A stretch of DNA of 45,329 bases from Hydrogenophaga sp. Its GTDB lineage: Bacteria; Pseudomonadota; Gammaproteobacteria; Burkholderiales; Burkholderiaceae_C. The first letter of the stretch is position 1, and each line of letters begins with the position of its first letter. The translations under genes were made by a program, and so were the position numbers. Below the pieces are notes generated by a model. It saw only the letters and a program-made list of their open reading frames with translations. It had not been told where the DNA came from and searched no databases. Below, one piece after another: positions 36,006-43,129 of the stretch. Location of the stretch: contig JAABQG010000028.1 in NCBI GenBank assembly GCA_011391595.1, positions 1-45,329 on the forward strand. The letters are read 5' to 3'.

Positions 36006-37235
36006 ATGAGCATCGAAATGATTGAAGTCGAAGAGTTCAACCTGGGCACCCAGATCAAGGTGATCGGCGTCGGCGGTGGTGGCGGCAATGCCGTAGAGCA
36101 CATGATCTCGCGCAGTGTGGGAGGCGTCGAGTTCATCTGCGCCAATACCGACGCGCAGGCACTGAGCCGAAGTGCGGCGCACCGCACGATCCAGCTCGGC
36201 GTGAGCGGCCTGGGCGCGGGGAGCAAGCCGGAGAAAGGCCGTGATGCGGCCGAGGCTGCCGAACAGGACATCCGCACCGCCATCGAAGGGGCCCACATGC
36301 TGTTCATCACCGCTGGCATGGGCGGTGGCACCGGCACGGGAGCGGCACCCGTGATCGCCCGGGTGGCAAAGGAGATGGGTATCCTGACCGTGGGTGTGGT
36401 CACCAAGCCGTTTGACTGGGAAGGCGGTCGCCGCATGACCAATGCCGACCATGGTCTCTCGGAACTCGAAGCCAACGTCGACTCGCTGATCGTGGTGCTC
36501 AACGAGAAGCTGCTGGACGTTCTGGGTGACGACATTACCCAGGATGAGGCGTTCGCTCACGCCAACGATGTGCTGAAAAACGCCGTCGGCGGCATTGCAG
36601 AAATCATCAACGTCCCAGGGCACGTGAACGTCGACTTCGAAGACGTCCGTACCGTGATGGGTGAGCCTGGCAAGGCCATGATGGGCACGGCCGTTGCCAA
36701 TGGGCCCGACCGCGCGCGCATTGCTGCCGAGCAGGCCGTGGCCTGCCCTCTGCTTGAAGGTATCGACCTGTCCGGTGCCAAGGGTGTCCTGGTGCTGATC
36801 ACCGCGGCCAAGGGTTCCCTCAAACTTAGCGAGTCCAAGCTGGCTATGAACACAATTCGTGCCTATGCCTCGGCGGATGCGCACGTCATCTACGGCACGG
36901 CCTATGACGACTCTCTGGGCGAGGAAATTCGCGTCACCGTGGTTGCCACAGGGTTGTCCCGCCAGGGCATGCGTCGCACTGCCCCGCCACTGACAGTGCT
37001 GCGCACGGGCACAGACAACATGCCCATCCAGGTGCCGACGCTGAACAACGCGGTGACGGGGCCTGGCGTCACCACTGGCGGGTCGTCAGTGGCGCAGGCG
37101 GACTACGGCAGCATGTCCGTGCCCAGCGTTTGGCGTACCAACCGCACCCAGGCCGCGGCCCGGGTCGATGCGCTGTCGTCGAGTGGCATGGACGACTTCG
37201 AGATTCCGGCATTCCTGCGCAAACAGGCAGACTGA
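36006..37235 (+). CDS. ftsZ: Cell division protein FtsZ
   Basis: FtsZ is the tubulin-like GTPase that forms the Z ring. The 409-residue protein has KVIGVGGGGGNAVEHMI near its start, the tubulin signature AGMGGGTGTGAAPVIARVA at about residues 102-120, and the T7 loop segment NVDFEDVRTVMGEPG with its catalytic Asp. A variable linker (about 315-385) leads to the C-terminal peptide DDFEIPAFLRKQAD that binds FtsA and other partners. ATG at 36006 follows AAGGAGA. lpxC begins 24 bases after the stop. Confidence 0.97.
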   Translation: MSIEMIEVEEFNLGTQIKVIGVGGGGGNAVEHMISRSVGGVEFICANTDAQALSRSAAHRTIQLGVSGLGAGSKPEKGRDAAEAAEQDIRTAIEGAHMLFITAGMGGGTGTGAAPVIARVAKEMGILTVGVVTKPFDWEGGRRMTNADHGLSELEANVDSLIVVLNEKLLDVLGDDITQDEAFAHANDVLKNAVGGIAEIINVPGHVNVDFEDVRTVMGEPGKAMMGTAVANGPDRARIAAEQAVACPLLEGIDLSGAKGVLVLITAAKGSLKLSESKLAMNTIRAYASADAHVIYGTAYDDSLGEEIRVTVVATGLSRQGMRRTAPPLTVLRTGTDNMPIQVPTLNNAVTGPGVTTGGSSVAQADYGSMSVPSVWRTNRTQAAARVDALSSSGMDDFEIPAFLRKQAD

Positions 37236-37247
37236 TCCGGCAAATCC

Positions 37248-37253
37248 TAAAAT
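37248..37253 (+). promoter_or_regulatory. -10-like hexamer before lpxC
   Basis: TAAAAT ends six bases before the lpxC ATG at 37260, with no Shine-Dalgarno site between ftsZ and lpxC. No good -35 is visible. If active it would produce a leaderless lpxC mRNA inside the cluster. Confidence 0.4.
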
Positions 37254-37259
37254 AGCGCC

Positions 37260-38183
37260 ATGCTGGCCCAACGCACCGTCAAGACCCTCACCCGCGCGGT
37301 GGGCGTGGGCTTGCACAGCGGGCAGCGGGTCGAGTTGACATTGCGTCCGGCCCAGCCGGATACGGGCATCGTCTTCCGGCGGGTGGACCTGCCCAATCCG
37401 GTGGATATTGCCGTGTCTGCGCTGGCCGTGACGGATACACGGCTGGCATCGACCATCTCCGTGGGCGGCGCCAGGGTGAACACAGTCGAACACCTGATGT
37501 CGGCCTGTGCGGGTCTGGGCATCGACAATCTCTACGTGGACATCACGGCCGAGGAAGTGCCCATCCTGGATGGTTCCGCTTCCTCCTTCGTCTTCCTGTT
37601 GCAGAGCGCTGGCATCGCATTGCAGAACGCGCCGCGACGCTTCATCCGGGTCACGCAACCCGTTGAAGTCCGGGAGGGTCAGGGTGACAACGTGAAATGG
37701 GCGCGTCTGGAGCCCTTCCATGGGTACAAATTACGCTTCGAGATTGACTTTCACCATCCTGCGGTCGACTCGACCGGCCAGTTTGTGGAGTTTGATCTCG
37801 GGCAGGGTTCGTACTCTCGCGACATTGCCAGGGCGCGCACCTTCGGGTTCACCAAGGACGTCGAAATGATGCGCTCCAACGGCCTGGCGCTGGGTGGTGG
37901 GCTGGACAACGCCATCGTCATGGACGACTACAAGGTGCTCAACAGCGAGGGCTTGCGCTACGACGACGAGTTCGTCAAGCACAAGATCCTTGATGCCATG
38001 GGCGACCTGTACCTGTTGGGCAAACCCCTGCTGGCGGCCTACAGCGCTTTTCGCTCGGGGCACGCACTCAACAACCGGCTCTTGCGGGAGTTGCTGGCGC
38101 ATCCCGAGGCCTACGAAGTCATGACCTTCGAAGATGAGAAGAAGGCGCCGGGTGGCTTTGCCCTGCCTGCGCGGGCCTGGTAA
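37260..38183 (+). CDS. lpxC: UDP-3-O-acyl-N-acetylglucosamine deacetylase LpxC
   Basis: LpxC catalyses the committed step of lipid A synthesis, a zinc-dependent deacetylation. The 307-residue protein begins [20 protein letters not shown]. The zinc ligands are visible in [15 protein letters not shown] (His) and in [20 protein letters not shown] (His and Asp); EVPILDGSA and [13 protein letters not shown] are also conserved. It closes the dcw cluster as in E. coli, and ties outer-membrane synthesis to it. In E. coli FtsH degrades LpxC through its C-terminal tail; here the tail ends in LPARAW. Confidence 0.96.
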   Translation: MLAQRTVKTLTRAVGVGLHSGQRVELTLRPAQPDTGIVFRRVDLPNPVDIAVSALAVTDTRLASTISVGGARVNTVEHLMSACAGLGIDNLYVDITAEEVPILDGSASSFVFLLQSAGIALQNAPRRFIRVTQPVEVREGQGDNVKWARLEPFHGYKLRFEIDFHHPAVDSTGQFVEFDLGQGSYSRDIARARTFGFTKDVEMMRSNGLALGGGLDNAIVMDDYKVLNSEGLRYDDEFVKHKILDAMGDLYLLGKPLLAAYSAFRSGHALNNRLLRELLAHPEAYEVMTFEDEKKAPGGFALPARAW

Positions 38184-38191
38184 CCATTGCC

Positions 38192-38368
38192 ATGTTGCTG
38201 TTTCGCTGGACTATCTTCCTGCTGCTGATCGCGGCGGGCGTGTCCTTCGCGTTCTACGCGGGCACGGGACAAGCGCGGTTCAAGCAGTTCGGGCTGGTCG
38301 TACTCAAATGGACGATCCTGGCCGGACTCGGCTTCTTCGGTGTCCTGATCCTCGAACGCATTGCCTGA
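38192..38368 (+). CDS. 58-residue membrane miniprotein of unknown function
   Basis: A short frame just after lpxC, eight bases past its stop, encodes a 58-residue protein with two membrane spans: LFRWTIFLLLIAAGVSFAFY (residues 3-22) and VVLKWTILAGLGFFGVLILE (about residues 36-55), joined by the short polar loop AGTGQARFKQFG. The composition is clearly protein-like and hydrophobic on both sides. It is on the same strand as the dcw cluster and is followed by convergent ruvC. I do not recognise the family. No Shine-Dalgarno site is obvious upstream. Confidence 0.65.
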   Translation: MLLFRWTIFLLLIAAGVSFAFYAGTGQARFKQFGLVVLKWTILAGLGFFGVLILERIA

Positions 38369-38387
38369 GCGCTTTTGCGCCGGGCCG

Positions 38388-38936
38388 TTAGTGGCTCCTT
38401 CCGCCGCGGTACATGCCGCTGGTGGTGCGTTGCAGTCCGTGCGCCGCGGCCAGTTTGTTCATTGAGGCCCTGGCATGCGCGTGCGTGATGGCCATCCCCA
38501 GCGCGTCGGCCGCGTCCTGGCGCGGAAGGGCGGGCAATTGCAGCAGCCGTTTGACCATTTCCTGGATCTGCGACTTGGCGGCGCGACCGTGACCGGTGAT
38601 GGCCTGCTTCATCTGAAGTGCGGTGTACTCTGCCACGGGAAGATCGCAAGAAACCAGCGCCGTGACGCAAGCCCCCCGGGCCTGGCCCAGCAGCAGCGTG
38701 GCCTGAGGATTGACGTTGACAAAAATGATCTCGACCGAGGCCTCATCGGGTTCGTAGCGTTCACGCAGTTCCCGAATACCGTCATAGAGCACCTTCAGCC
38801 GCGCGGGCAGGTTGCCGAGGTCCAGGTGGGTGGTCTTGATCACACCGCTGGCCACATAACTCAGCGCATGCCCCGCCACGTCCACCACGCCAAAGCCGGT
38901 GGTTTGCAGGCCCGGGTCAATCCCGAGAATGCGCAT
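38388..38936 (-). CDS. ruvC: Holliday junction resolvase RuvC
   Basis: RuvC is the endonuclease that cuts Holliday junctions with RuvAB. The 182-residue protein starts [20 protein letters not shown], with catalytic Asp7 (IDPG). The second acid is in [20 protein letters not shown], and the last two in [21 protein letters not shown] at 38936 is the family start; an in-frame TTG at 38945 would add three residues. ruvAB are not in the window. It converges on the miniprotein gene. Confidence 0.94.
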   Translation of the reverse strand: MRILGIDPGLQTTGFGVVDVAGHALSYVASGVIKTTHLDLGNLPARLKVLYDGIRELRERYEPDEASVEIIFVNVNPQATLLLGQARGACVTALVSCDLPVAEYTALQMKQAITGHGRAAKSQIQEMVKRLLQLPALPRQDAADALGMAITHAHARASMNKLAAAHGLQRTTSGMYRGGRSH

Positions 38937-38979
38937 AAACTTCAAAAAACATAGCGTTTGATGGCCGTTTTACGCTGGG

Positions 38980-39969
38980 CTACGCCCCAAAATACCATCG
39001 AACCGAGTGAAAAAACACGGGCGCGGCAAAACACAGGGCGTCCACCCGGTCCAGCAACCCGCTGGCACCGGTGACCGAGTGCCCCTGCACGCCCCAGTTG
39101 GGCACGCCGCGGTCGCGCTTGAGCGCCTTCATGACCAAGTGCCCCATCGAGCCCGCCACGCAGGCGATCAGCGCCATCGCCATCGCCTGCCCAGGCTTGA
39201 ACGGCGTGATGCCCGAAAGCAACCCACCCAGCACGCTGCCGGTCAACACGCCGATGGCCCAACTCGTCCAGTTGAAGCTCTGGCTCACGTTCGGTGCGCG
39301 CGGCGGCCGGGGCCAGCGGCGGCTGACCAGGTGCTGAACCAGCGTGCCGGTCTGTACCACGAACACCAGGAAGAAAACCAGGAACGCCCCTCTGTCGCTC
39401 CAGTTTGGAAACTCCAGCAGCAGCAAGGCCGGTACGTGACTCATGCCATAGACGCAGACCATGATGCCCCACTGCAGCTTGGCGTTGCGCTCCAGAAACC
39501 GCTGCGGGTCGTCCGCCAGCGCGCTGACCACCGGGATCGCCAGAAACACATACACAGGAATAAACACGGTAAACAGGTCGAAATGCTTGCTCGCCACCAG
39601 CCAGAACTGGATTGGCAGCACCACAAAAAACGCCAGCACCAGACTGCGGTGGTCCCCGCGCCGCGTCGGCGAAAGCGTGATGAATTCGCGCAGCGCAAAG
39701 AACGCAATGACGGCAAACAGTGCAGTGGCGACCCCTTCGCCGGACGCCCAGCCGACCCAGAACACGATCACCATCGCCCAGGAAGTGCGCAGCAGGGCCC
39801 GCGCCTCCGCCAGTCGGTCATTGATCACTTCGGCCTGCGGCGAATCGCCGCGTTCGCGCAGCGACAGCATGAACACCGTGACATGGGTCAGGAACAACAG
39901 CCCGAAGACGATGATGAACAGCGCGCTGACCTGCTGCTCCGCTGTGAGGTTGCGAAGATACTGGTTCAT
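38980..39969 (-). CDS. CdsA-like phosphatidate cytidylyltransferase paralogue (YnbB type)
   Basis: A 329-residue polytopic membrane protein with about eight hydrophobic segments. The C-terminal signature of CDP-diglyceride synthases is present in altered form: MKALKRDRGV, then GHSVTGASGLLDRVDALCFAAP, where the usual motif ends in GHGG..DR.D; the final DRVD acids are kept. The enzyme class joins CTP and phosphatidate to give CDP-diacylglycerol. It is not the usual CdsA, which lies with uppS and dxr in most proteobacteria. It follows plsC by nine bases and probably uses the same mRNA. Confidence 0.8.
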   Translation of the reverse strand: MNQYLRNLTAEQQVSALFIIVFGLLFLTHVTVFMLSLRERGDSPQAEVINDRLAEARALLRTSWAMVIVFWVGWASGEGVATALFAVIAFFALREFITLSPTRRGDHRSLVLAFFVVLPIQFWLVASKHFDLFTVFIPVYVFLAIPVVSALADDPQRFLERNAKLQWGIMVCVYGMSHVPALLLLEFPNWSDRGAFLVFFLVFVVQTGTLVQHLVSRRWPRPPRAPNVSQSFNWTSWAIGVLTGSVLGGLLSGITPFKPGQAMAMALIACVAGSMGHLVMKALKRDRGVPNWGVQGHSVTGASGLLDRVDALCFAAPVFFHSVRWYFGA

Positions 39970-39978
39970 GGTGCAGCC

Positions 39979-40590
39979 CTACACATCGCGCAGCGCCACC
40001 ACGGCGAGCCGGGCACGGTCCAGAAATGCGCGCCGCTCTTCGCCTTCAGCCAGCCGGATCGGGGCGCCAAAAGTCACCGAGCACAAAATCGGCACCGGCA
40101 CCACCTCGCCCTTGGGCATCACCCGTTGCACGTTGTTGATCCATGCCGGCACCAGCACCACCTCGGGAAACTTGCAGGTCAGGTTGTACAGTCCGGCCTT
40201 GAACGGCTGCGGCTCCTCGGCGTTGCCGCGCGTGCCCTCGGGGAAGATGATCAACGAGTCGCCACGCTCCAGCGCGTCGAACAATGGCTGCAGCGGGTCT
40301 TCGTCGCCGGAGCGCTCACGCTCCACGTAAACCGCGTTGAAAACCGCCGTGGTGATCCATTGCTTGAACGGGGTTTTGGTCCAGTAATCCTTCGCAGCAA
40401 TCGGGCGTGTGATGCCGCGCAACTCGTGCGGCAACGCCGCCCAGATCATCACCAGGTCGGCGTGGCTCTGGTGGTTGGCGAAGTAGATGCGCTGCTCGGC
40501 CTTGGGCGGGCAGCCATGCCAACGCGCCTGCGCCCCCGTCAGGAACCGGATCAGCCCCAACAGAAACAGACTCATCAGTTTGGCGCGCAT
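39979..40590 (-). CDS. 1-acyl-sn-glycerol-3-phosphate acyltransferase (PlsC family)
   Basis: A 203-residue member of the lysophospholipid acyltransferase family. The catalytic motif NHQSHADLV (NHxxxxD, about residues 34-42) and the phosphate-binding IFPEGTRGNAEE (about residues 112-123) are clear. It transfers an acyl chain to lysophosphatidate to give phosphatidate, the substrate of the CdsA-like protein encoded just downstream. The N-terminus is hydrophobic (LMSLFLLGLIRFL), suggesting membrane attachment. The start ATG at 40590 is preceded by TATGAT at 40597-40602 and no Shine-Dalgarno site. Confidence 0.88.
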   Translation of the reverse strand: MRAKLMSLFLLGLIRFLTGAQARWHGCPPKAEQRIYFANHQSHADLVMIWAALPHELRGITRPIAAKDYWTKTPFKQWITTAVFNAVYVERERSGDEDPLQPLFDALERGDSLIIFPEGTRGNAEEPQPFKAGLYNLTCKFPEVVLVPAWINNVQRVMPKGEVVPVPILCSVTFGAPIRLAEGEERRAFLDRARLAVVALRDV

Positions 40591-40596
40591 CGCTGG

Positions 40597-40602
40597 ATCA
40601 TA
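40597..40602 (-). promoter_or_regulatory. -10-like hexamer before the plsC-family gene
   Basis: On the minus strand TATGAT ends six bases before the ATG at 40590. It lies between mtgA (stop at 40627) and this gene, which suggests a separate transcription unit for the PlsC/CdsA-like pair, possibly leaderless. Confidence 0.4.
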
Positions 40603-40626
40603 AATGCACCGACGGCGCGCACGGCG

Positions 40627-41400
40627 TCATGGCAGCTCTGCATCCCCCATGCGTGCCATGATGATGCTGGCGCGATGGCTGAGGTAAGGCGAATTGGGCA
40701 CTTTCTCGAAATACTTGGGGCGCGGCAACATCACGGCCAGTCGTGCGGCTTCGTAGGCGCCAAGCCTGGCCGCGGGCTTGCGGTAGTAGTGCTGGGCGGC
40801 AGCCTCGGCGCCGAAGACGCCCTCACCCCACTCGACGTTGTTCAAGTAGATCTCCAGAATCCGCTGCTTGGGCAGAAGCAACTCGAGCATCACGGTCAGC
40901 AGGAATTCCTGTCCCTTGCGCAGAAACGTGCGCTCACCTGACAGGAGCAGATTCTTTGCCAGTTGCTGGGTAATGGTGGACCCGCCGATGATTTTCGGCG
41001 CTTTGGCGGGCGGGGCGGGCTTGCCGGGCCGCGGTGGTGGCGTGCGCTTTGCCGCCAGATCTTCGGCCCGCGCATTTTTGTCCCAGGCTTTCTGGATGGC
41101 CTCCCATTCGACGCCGTCGTGGTTGACAAAATCCCCGTCTTCGGACGCAATCACCGCGCGCTTCAGCGAGTCTGGAATCTGTGCATAGGGCACCCAGTTC
41201 TGGCGCCAGCGCAGCGTGCCTTTTCCCGTCAGGATGCGCCATGCTTCCGAGCGTTCGAAAGTTGTCGACTGCGGGTCCACCACGACCATCATGGCGATGC
41301 GGCCAATGAAAAAGACCTGAAGCGCCAGCGCGGCGGCCGCCACCCAGACCAGCCAGCGCAGAAATCCGGACGTCATGGATGGCCGTGCTGCACTCGCCAT
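40627..41400 (-). CDS. mtgA: Monofunctional peptidoglycan glycosyltransferase MtgA
   Basis: MtgA polymerises lipid II into glycan strands. The 257-residue GT51 protein has one N-terminal membrane span (WLVWVAAAALALQVFFIGRI) and the catalytic motif IASEDGDFVNHDGVEW with the general-base Glu. IIGGSTITQQLAKNLLLSGE, RKGQEFLLTVMLELLL and EIYLNNVEWGEGVFGAEAAA complete the family signature. A Pro/Lys-rich insert (about residues 110-128, RTPPPRPGKPAPPAKAP) precedes motif two. ATG at 41400 was preferred to a GTG at 41409, since AAGGA lies ten bases before the ATG; the GTG would overlap the aroE stop. Confidence 0.93.
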   Translation of the reverse strand: MASAARPSMTSGFLRWLVWVAAAALALQVFFIGRIAMMVVVDPQSTTFERSEAWRILTGKGTLRWRQNWVPYAQIPDSLKRAVIASEDGDFVNHDGVEWEAIQKAWDKNARAEDLAAKRTPPPRPGKPAPPAKAPKIIGGSTITQQLAKNLLLSGERTFLRKGQEFLLTVMLELLLPKQRILEIYLNNVEWGEGVFGAEAAAQHYYRKPAARLGAYEAARLAVMLPRPKYFEKVPNSPYLSHRASIIMARMGDAELP

Positions 41401-41405
41401 GAACG

Positions 41406-42254
41406 TCACGTCCTTGCGGCGTCGTCGACGATGACGCGCAACTCGGCCAGCACGGCGGCTGATGGCGGGCGCACGCCGCGCCAGACCAGGAATGATTCAG
41501 CCGCCTGTTCCACCAGCATGCCCAGGCCGTCGCGCGGCAGGGCGCCATGGGCGCCAGCCCAGTCCATGAAACCCTGTGCGGCGGGGCCGTACATCATGTC
41601 CAGCGCCAGGGTGCCGGGCTTGAGCACCGAAGCGGGCACAGGCACCCCGGCGGCGCCCAGGCTGCTCGCGGTGGCGTTGACCACCACGTCGAAACCACCG
41701 GCCAATCCGGGATCGTCGATTGCGCAGGCCTGTAACGTGACGCTTTCGTGCACGGCCAGCGCGGCATGGCGCTGCACCAGCTCGTCGGCGCGGGCGAGGG
41801 TGCGGTTGGCGATCACGATTCGGCGGGGCCACTGGCCGATCAGCGGGCCCAGCACGCCGGCCGCCGCGCCGCCCGCGCCGATCAGCAGCACATCGCGCCC
41901 GGTCAGCGCCACGCCGGCATTGCCGGTGATGTCGGCCACAAGCCCGGGGCCGTCGGTGTTGTGGGCGCGGATGGCGTCGCCGTCGAAGTGCAGGGTGTTG
42001 GCTGCGCCGGCCAGCACCACGCCGGGGCTCTGCCAGGTGGCCAGTGCCGCTGCTTCGTGCTTGAACGGCACGGTGACGTTGCAGCCGCACCCTCCGGCTG
42101 CGCGAAACGCCATCACGGCGGCGTTGAAGCCGTCCAGCGGCGCCAGCTGGCGCTCGTAGCGCAGGGTCTGGCCGGTCAGTTCGGCGAATCGGGCGTGAAT
42201 CCACGGCGAGCGGCTGTGCGCCACCGGATTGCCCATGACACAGTACAGATCCAT
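41406..42254 (-). CDS. aroE: Shikimate dehydrogenase
   Basis: AroE reduces 3-dehydroshikimate to shikimate with NADPH. The 282-residue protein starts MDLYCVMGNPVAHSRSPWIH. The catalytic Lys is in NVTVPFKHEAAAL (about residues 58-70) and the Asp in RAHNTDGPGLVADI. The cofactor loop is LLIGAGGAAAGVLGPL with IANRTLARADEL, a phosphate-binding site that fits NADPH. It follows the TonB-like gene after 14 bases. mtgA begins at or just after its stop. Confidence 0.95.
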   Translation of the reverse strand: MDLYCVMGNPVAHSRSPWIHARFAELTGQTLRYERQLAPLDGFNAAVMAFRAAGGCGCNVTVPFKHEAAALATWQSPGVVLAGAANTLHFDGDAIRAHNTDGPGLVADITGNAGVALTGRDVLLIGAGGAAAGVLGPLIGQWPRRIVIANRTLARADELVQRHAALAVHESVTLQACAIDDPGLAGGFDVVVNATASSLGAAGVPVPASVLKPGTLALDMMYGPAAQGFMDWAGAHGALPRDGLGMLVEQAAESFLVWRGVRPPSAAVLAELRVIVDDAART

Positions 42255-42268
42255 GCGGGTGTTTTGCC

Positions 42269-43129
42269 TCAGCGGTTCGTCAGTTTGGTCTCGAGCGTTT
42301 CGTCACGCGTAAACCTGAAGCGCGAAACGACCACGATCTGGTCTGCCTGGCGGCGCATGGCCTCACTGAAGCTGCCAAAAGGTCCTGCGGCCCGGGCGAT
42401 GGCCATGGCACGCCGGTCCAGCGTGGGGTTGCCTGAGGTCTGGACCACCTCCACCTGGAGCACCGTGCCGTCATGGTTGATGGTGACGATCATGGTCAGC
42501 TCCCCATAGATCTTGGTGCCGGCGGCCTCGGGGAAGTTCTCGGTGCCCTTGTCTTCGATTTTCCGACGCAGGCCGTCGTAATAGGTGGCATATACCTCCT
42601 CGCGAGTGGCGGGACTGATGTAGCGCTTCTTGGGGCGGGCATTTTCTTCATTCACGCGCCGTTCGATCTCGGCGAGCATGTCGATCAACTGGCGTCGCTT
42701 CTCCTCGATCGCCAGACTGGTGGGCGTGACCCCGGTCCGCTTCGGGTCGGGTATCGGCATGGCTGCGAGCTGGCGACGGATCTGCGACAGCAGCATCATC
42801 TGCTGCTGCTGCAAGGCTTCGATCTGGCGTCGCGCGTCTTCGCTGGCGTCGCCGGCTTCGGTGAGCGCCGACGGTGGCAGCGGTGTCGTGGCGCGGCCCT
42901 TCTCCGCATCGCCACCGCCCGCCAGCGTGTGCTGCGCGATGGCGCTGGCCTTCGCGGGATCGGTCTTCTCCAGACTCTTTGCGTTGACCAGGATTACTTC
43001 GAGCGGCGTGTCCTGAAAGATGCGGTTGAAACCCTCGGGATCGATGAAGCGCACGGTCAGCAGCACCGCATGCACGGCGATGGACGCGCCCAGTGCGATC
43101 TGTAAGGTGCTGAAGGAGCGGAAATTCAC
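42269..43129 (-). CDS. TonB-family C-terminal domain protein
   Basis: A 286-residue protein with an N-terminal membrane anchor (LQIALGASIAVHAVLLTVRF, residues 9-28), a periplasmic Pro/Ala/Asp-rich and helical middle including a likely coiled coil (about 100-165, many Gln/Arg/Glu) and a TonB C-terminal domain (about 185-285: YYDGLRRKIEDKGTENFP, GELTMIVTINHDGTVLQVEV, NPTLDRRAMAIARAAGPF). TonB domains couple membrane energy to outer-membrane receptors, but no exbB/exbD gene is present here. The YISPATREEVYATYY stretch precedes the domain. Start GTG at 43129 overlaps the rnb stop (GTGA). Confidence 0.85.
   Translation of the reverse strand: MNFRSFSTLQIALGASIAVHAVLLTVRFIDPEGFNRIFQDTPLEVILVNAKSLEKTDPAKASAIAQHTLAGGGDAEKGRATTPLPPSALTEAGDASEDARRQIEALQQQQMMLLSQIRRQLAAMPIPDPKRTGVTPTSLAIEEKRRQLIDMLAEIERRVNEENARPKKRYISPATREEVYATYYDGLRRKIEDKGTENFPEAAGTKIYGELTMIVTINHDGTVLQVEVVQTSGNPTLDRRAMAIARAAGPFGSFSEAMRRQADQIVVVSRFRFTRDETLETKLTNR

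Noticed and set aside
38369..38380. Small GCGC-TTTT-GCGC hairpin after the miniprotein gene as terminator
   Set aside because: Only four base pairs and no T-run; too weak to call.
39007..40941. Open frame of 644 codons on the plus strand
   Set aside because: It runs antisense across ruvC-distal genes (CdsA-like, PlsC, mtgA), which have clear catalytic motifs. The translated product is His/Gln/Arg-rich and unstructured, typical of a shadow frame.
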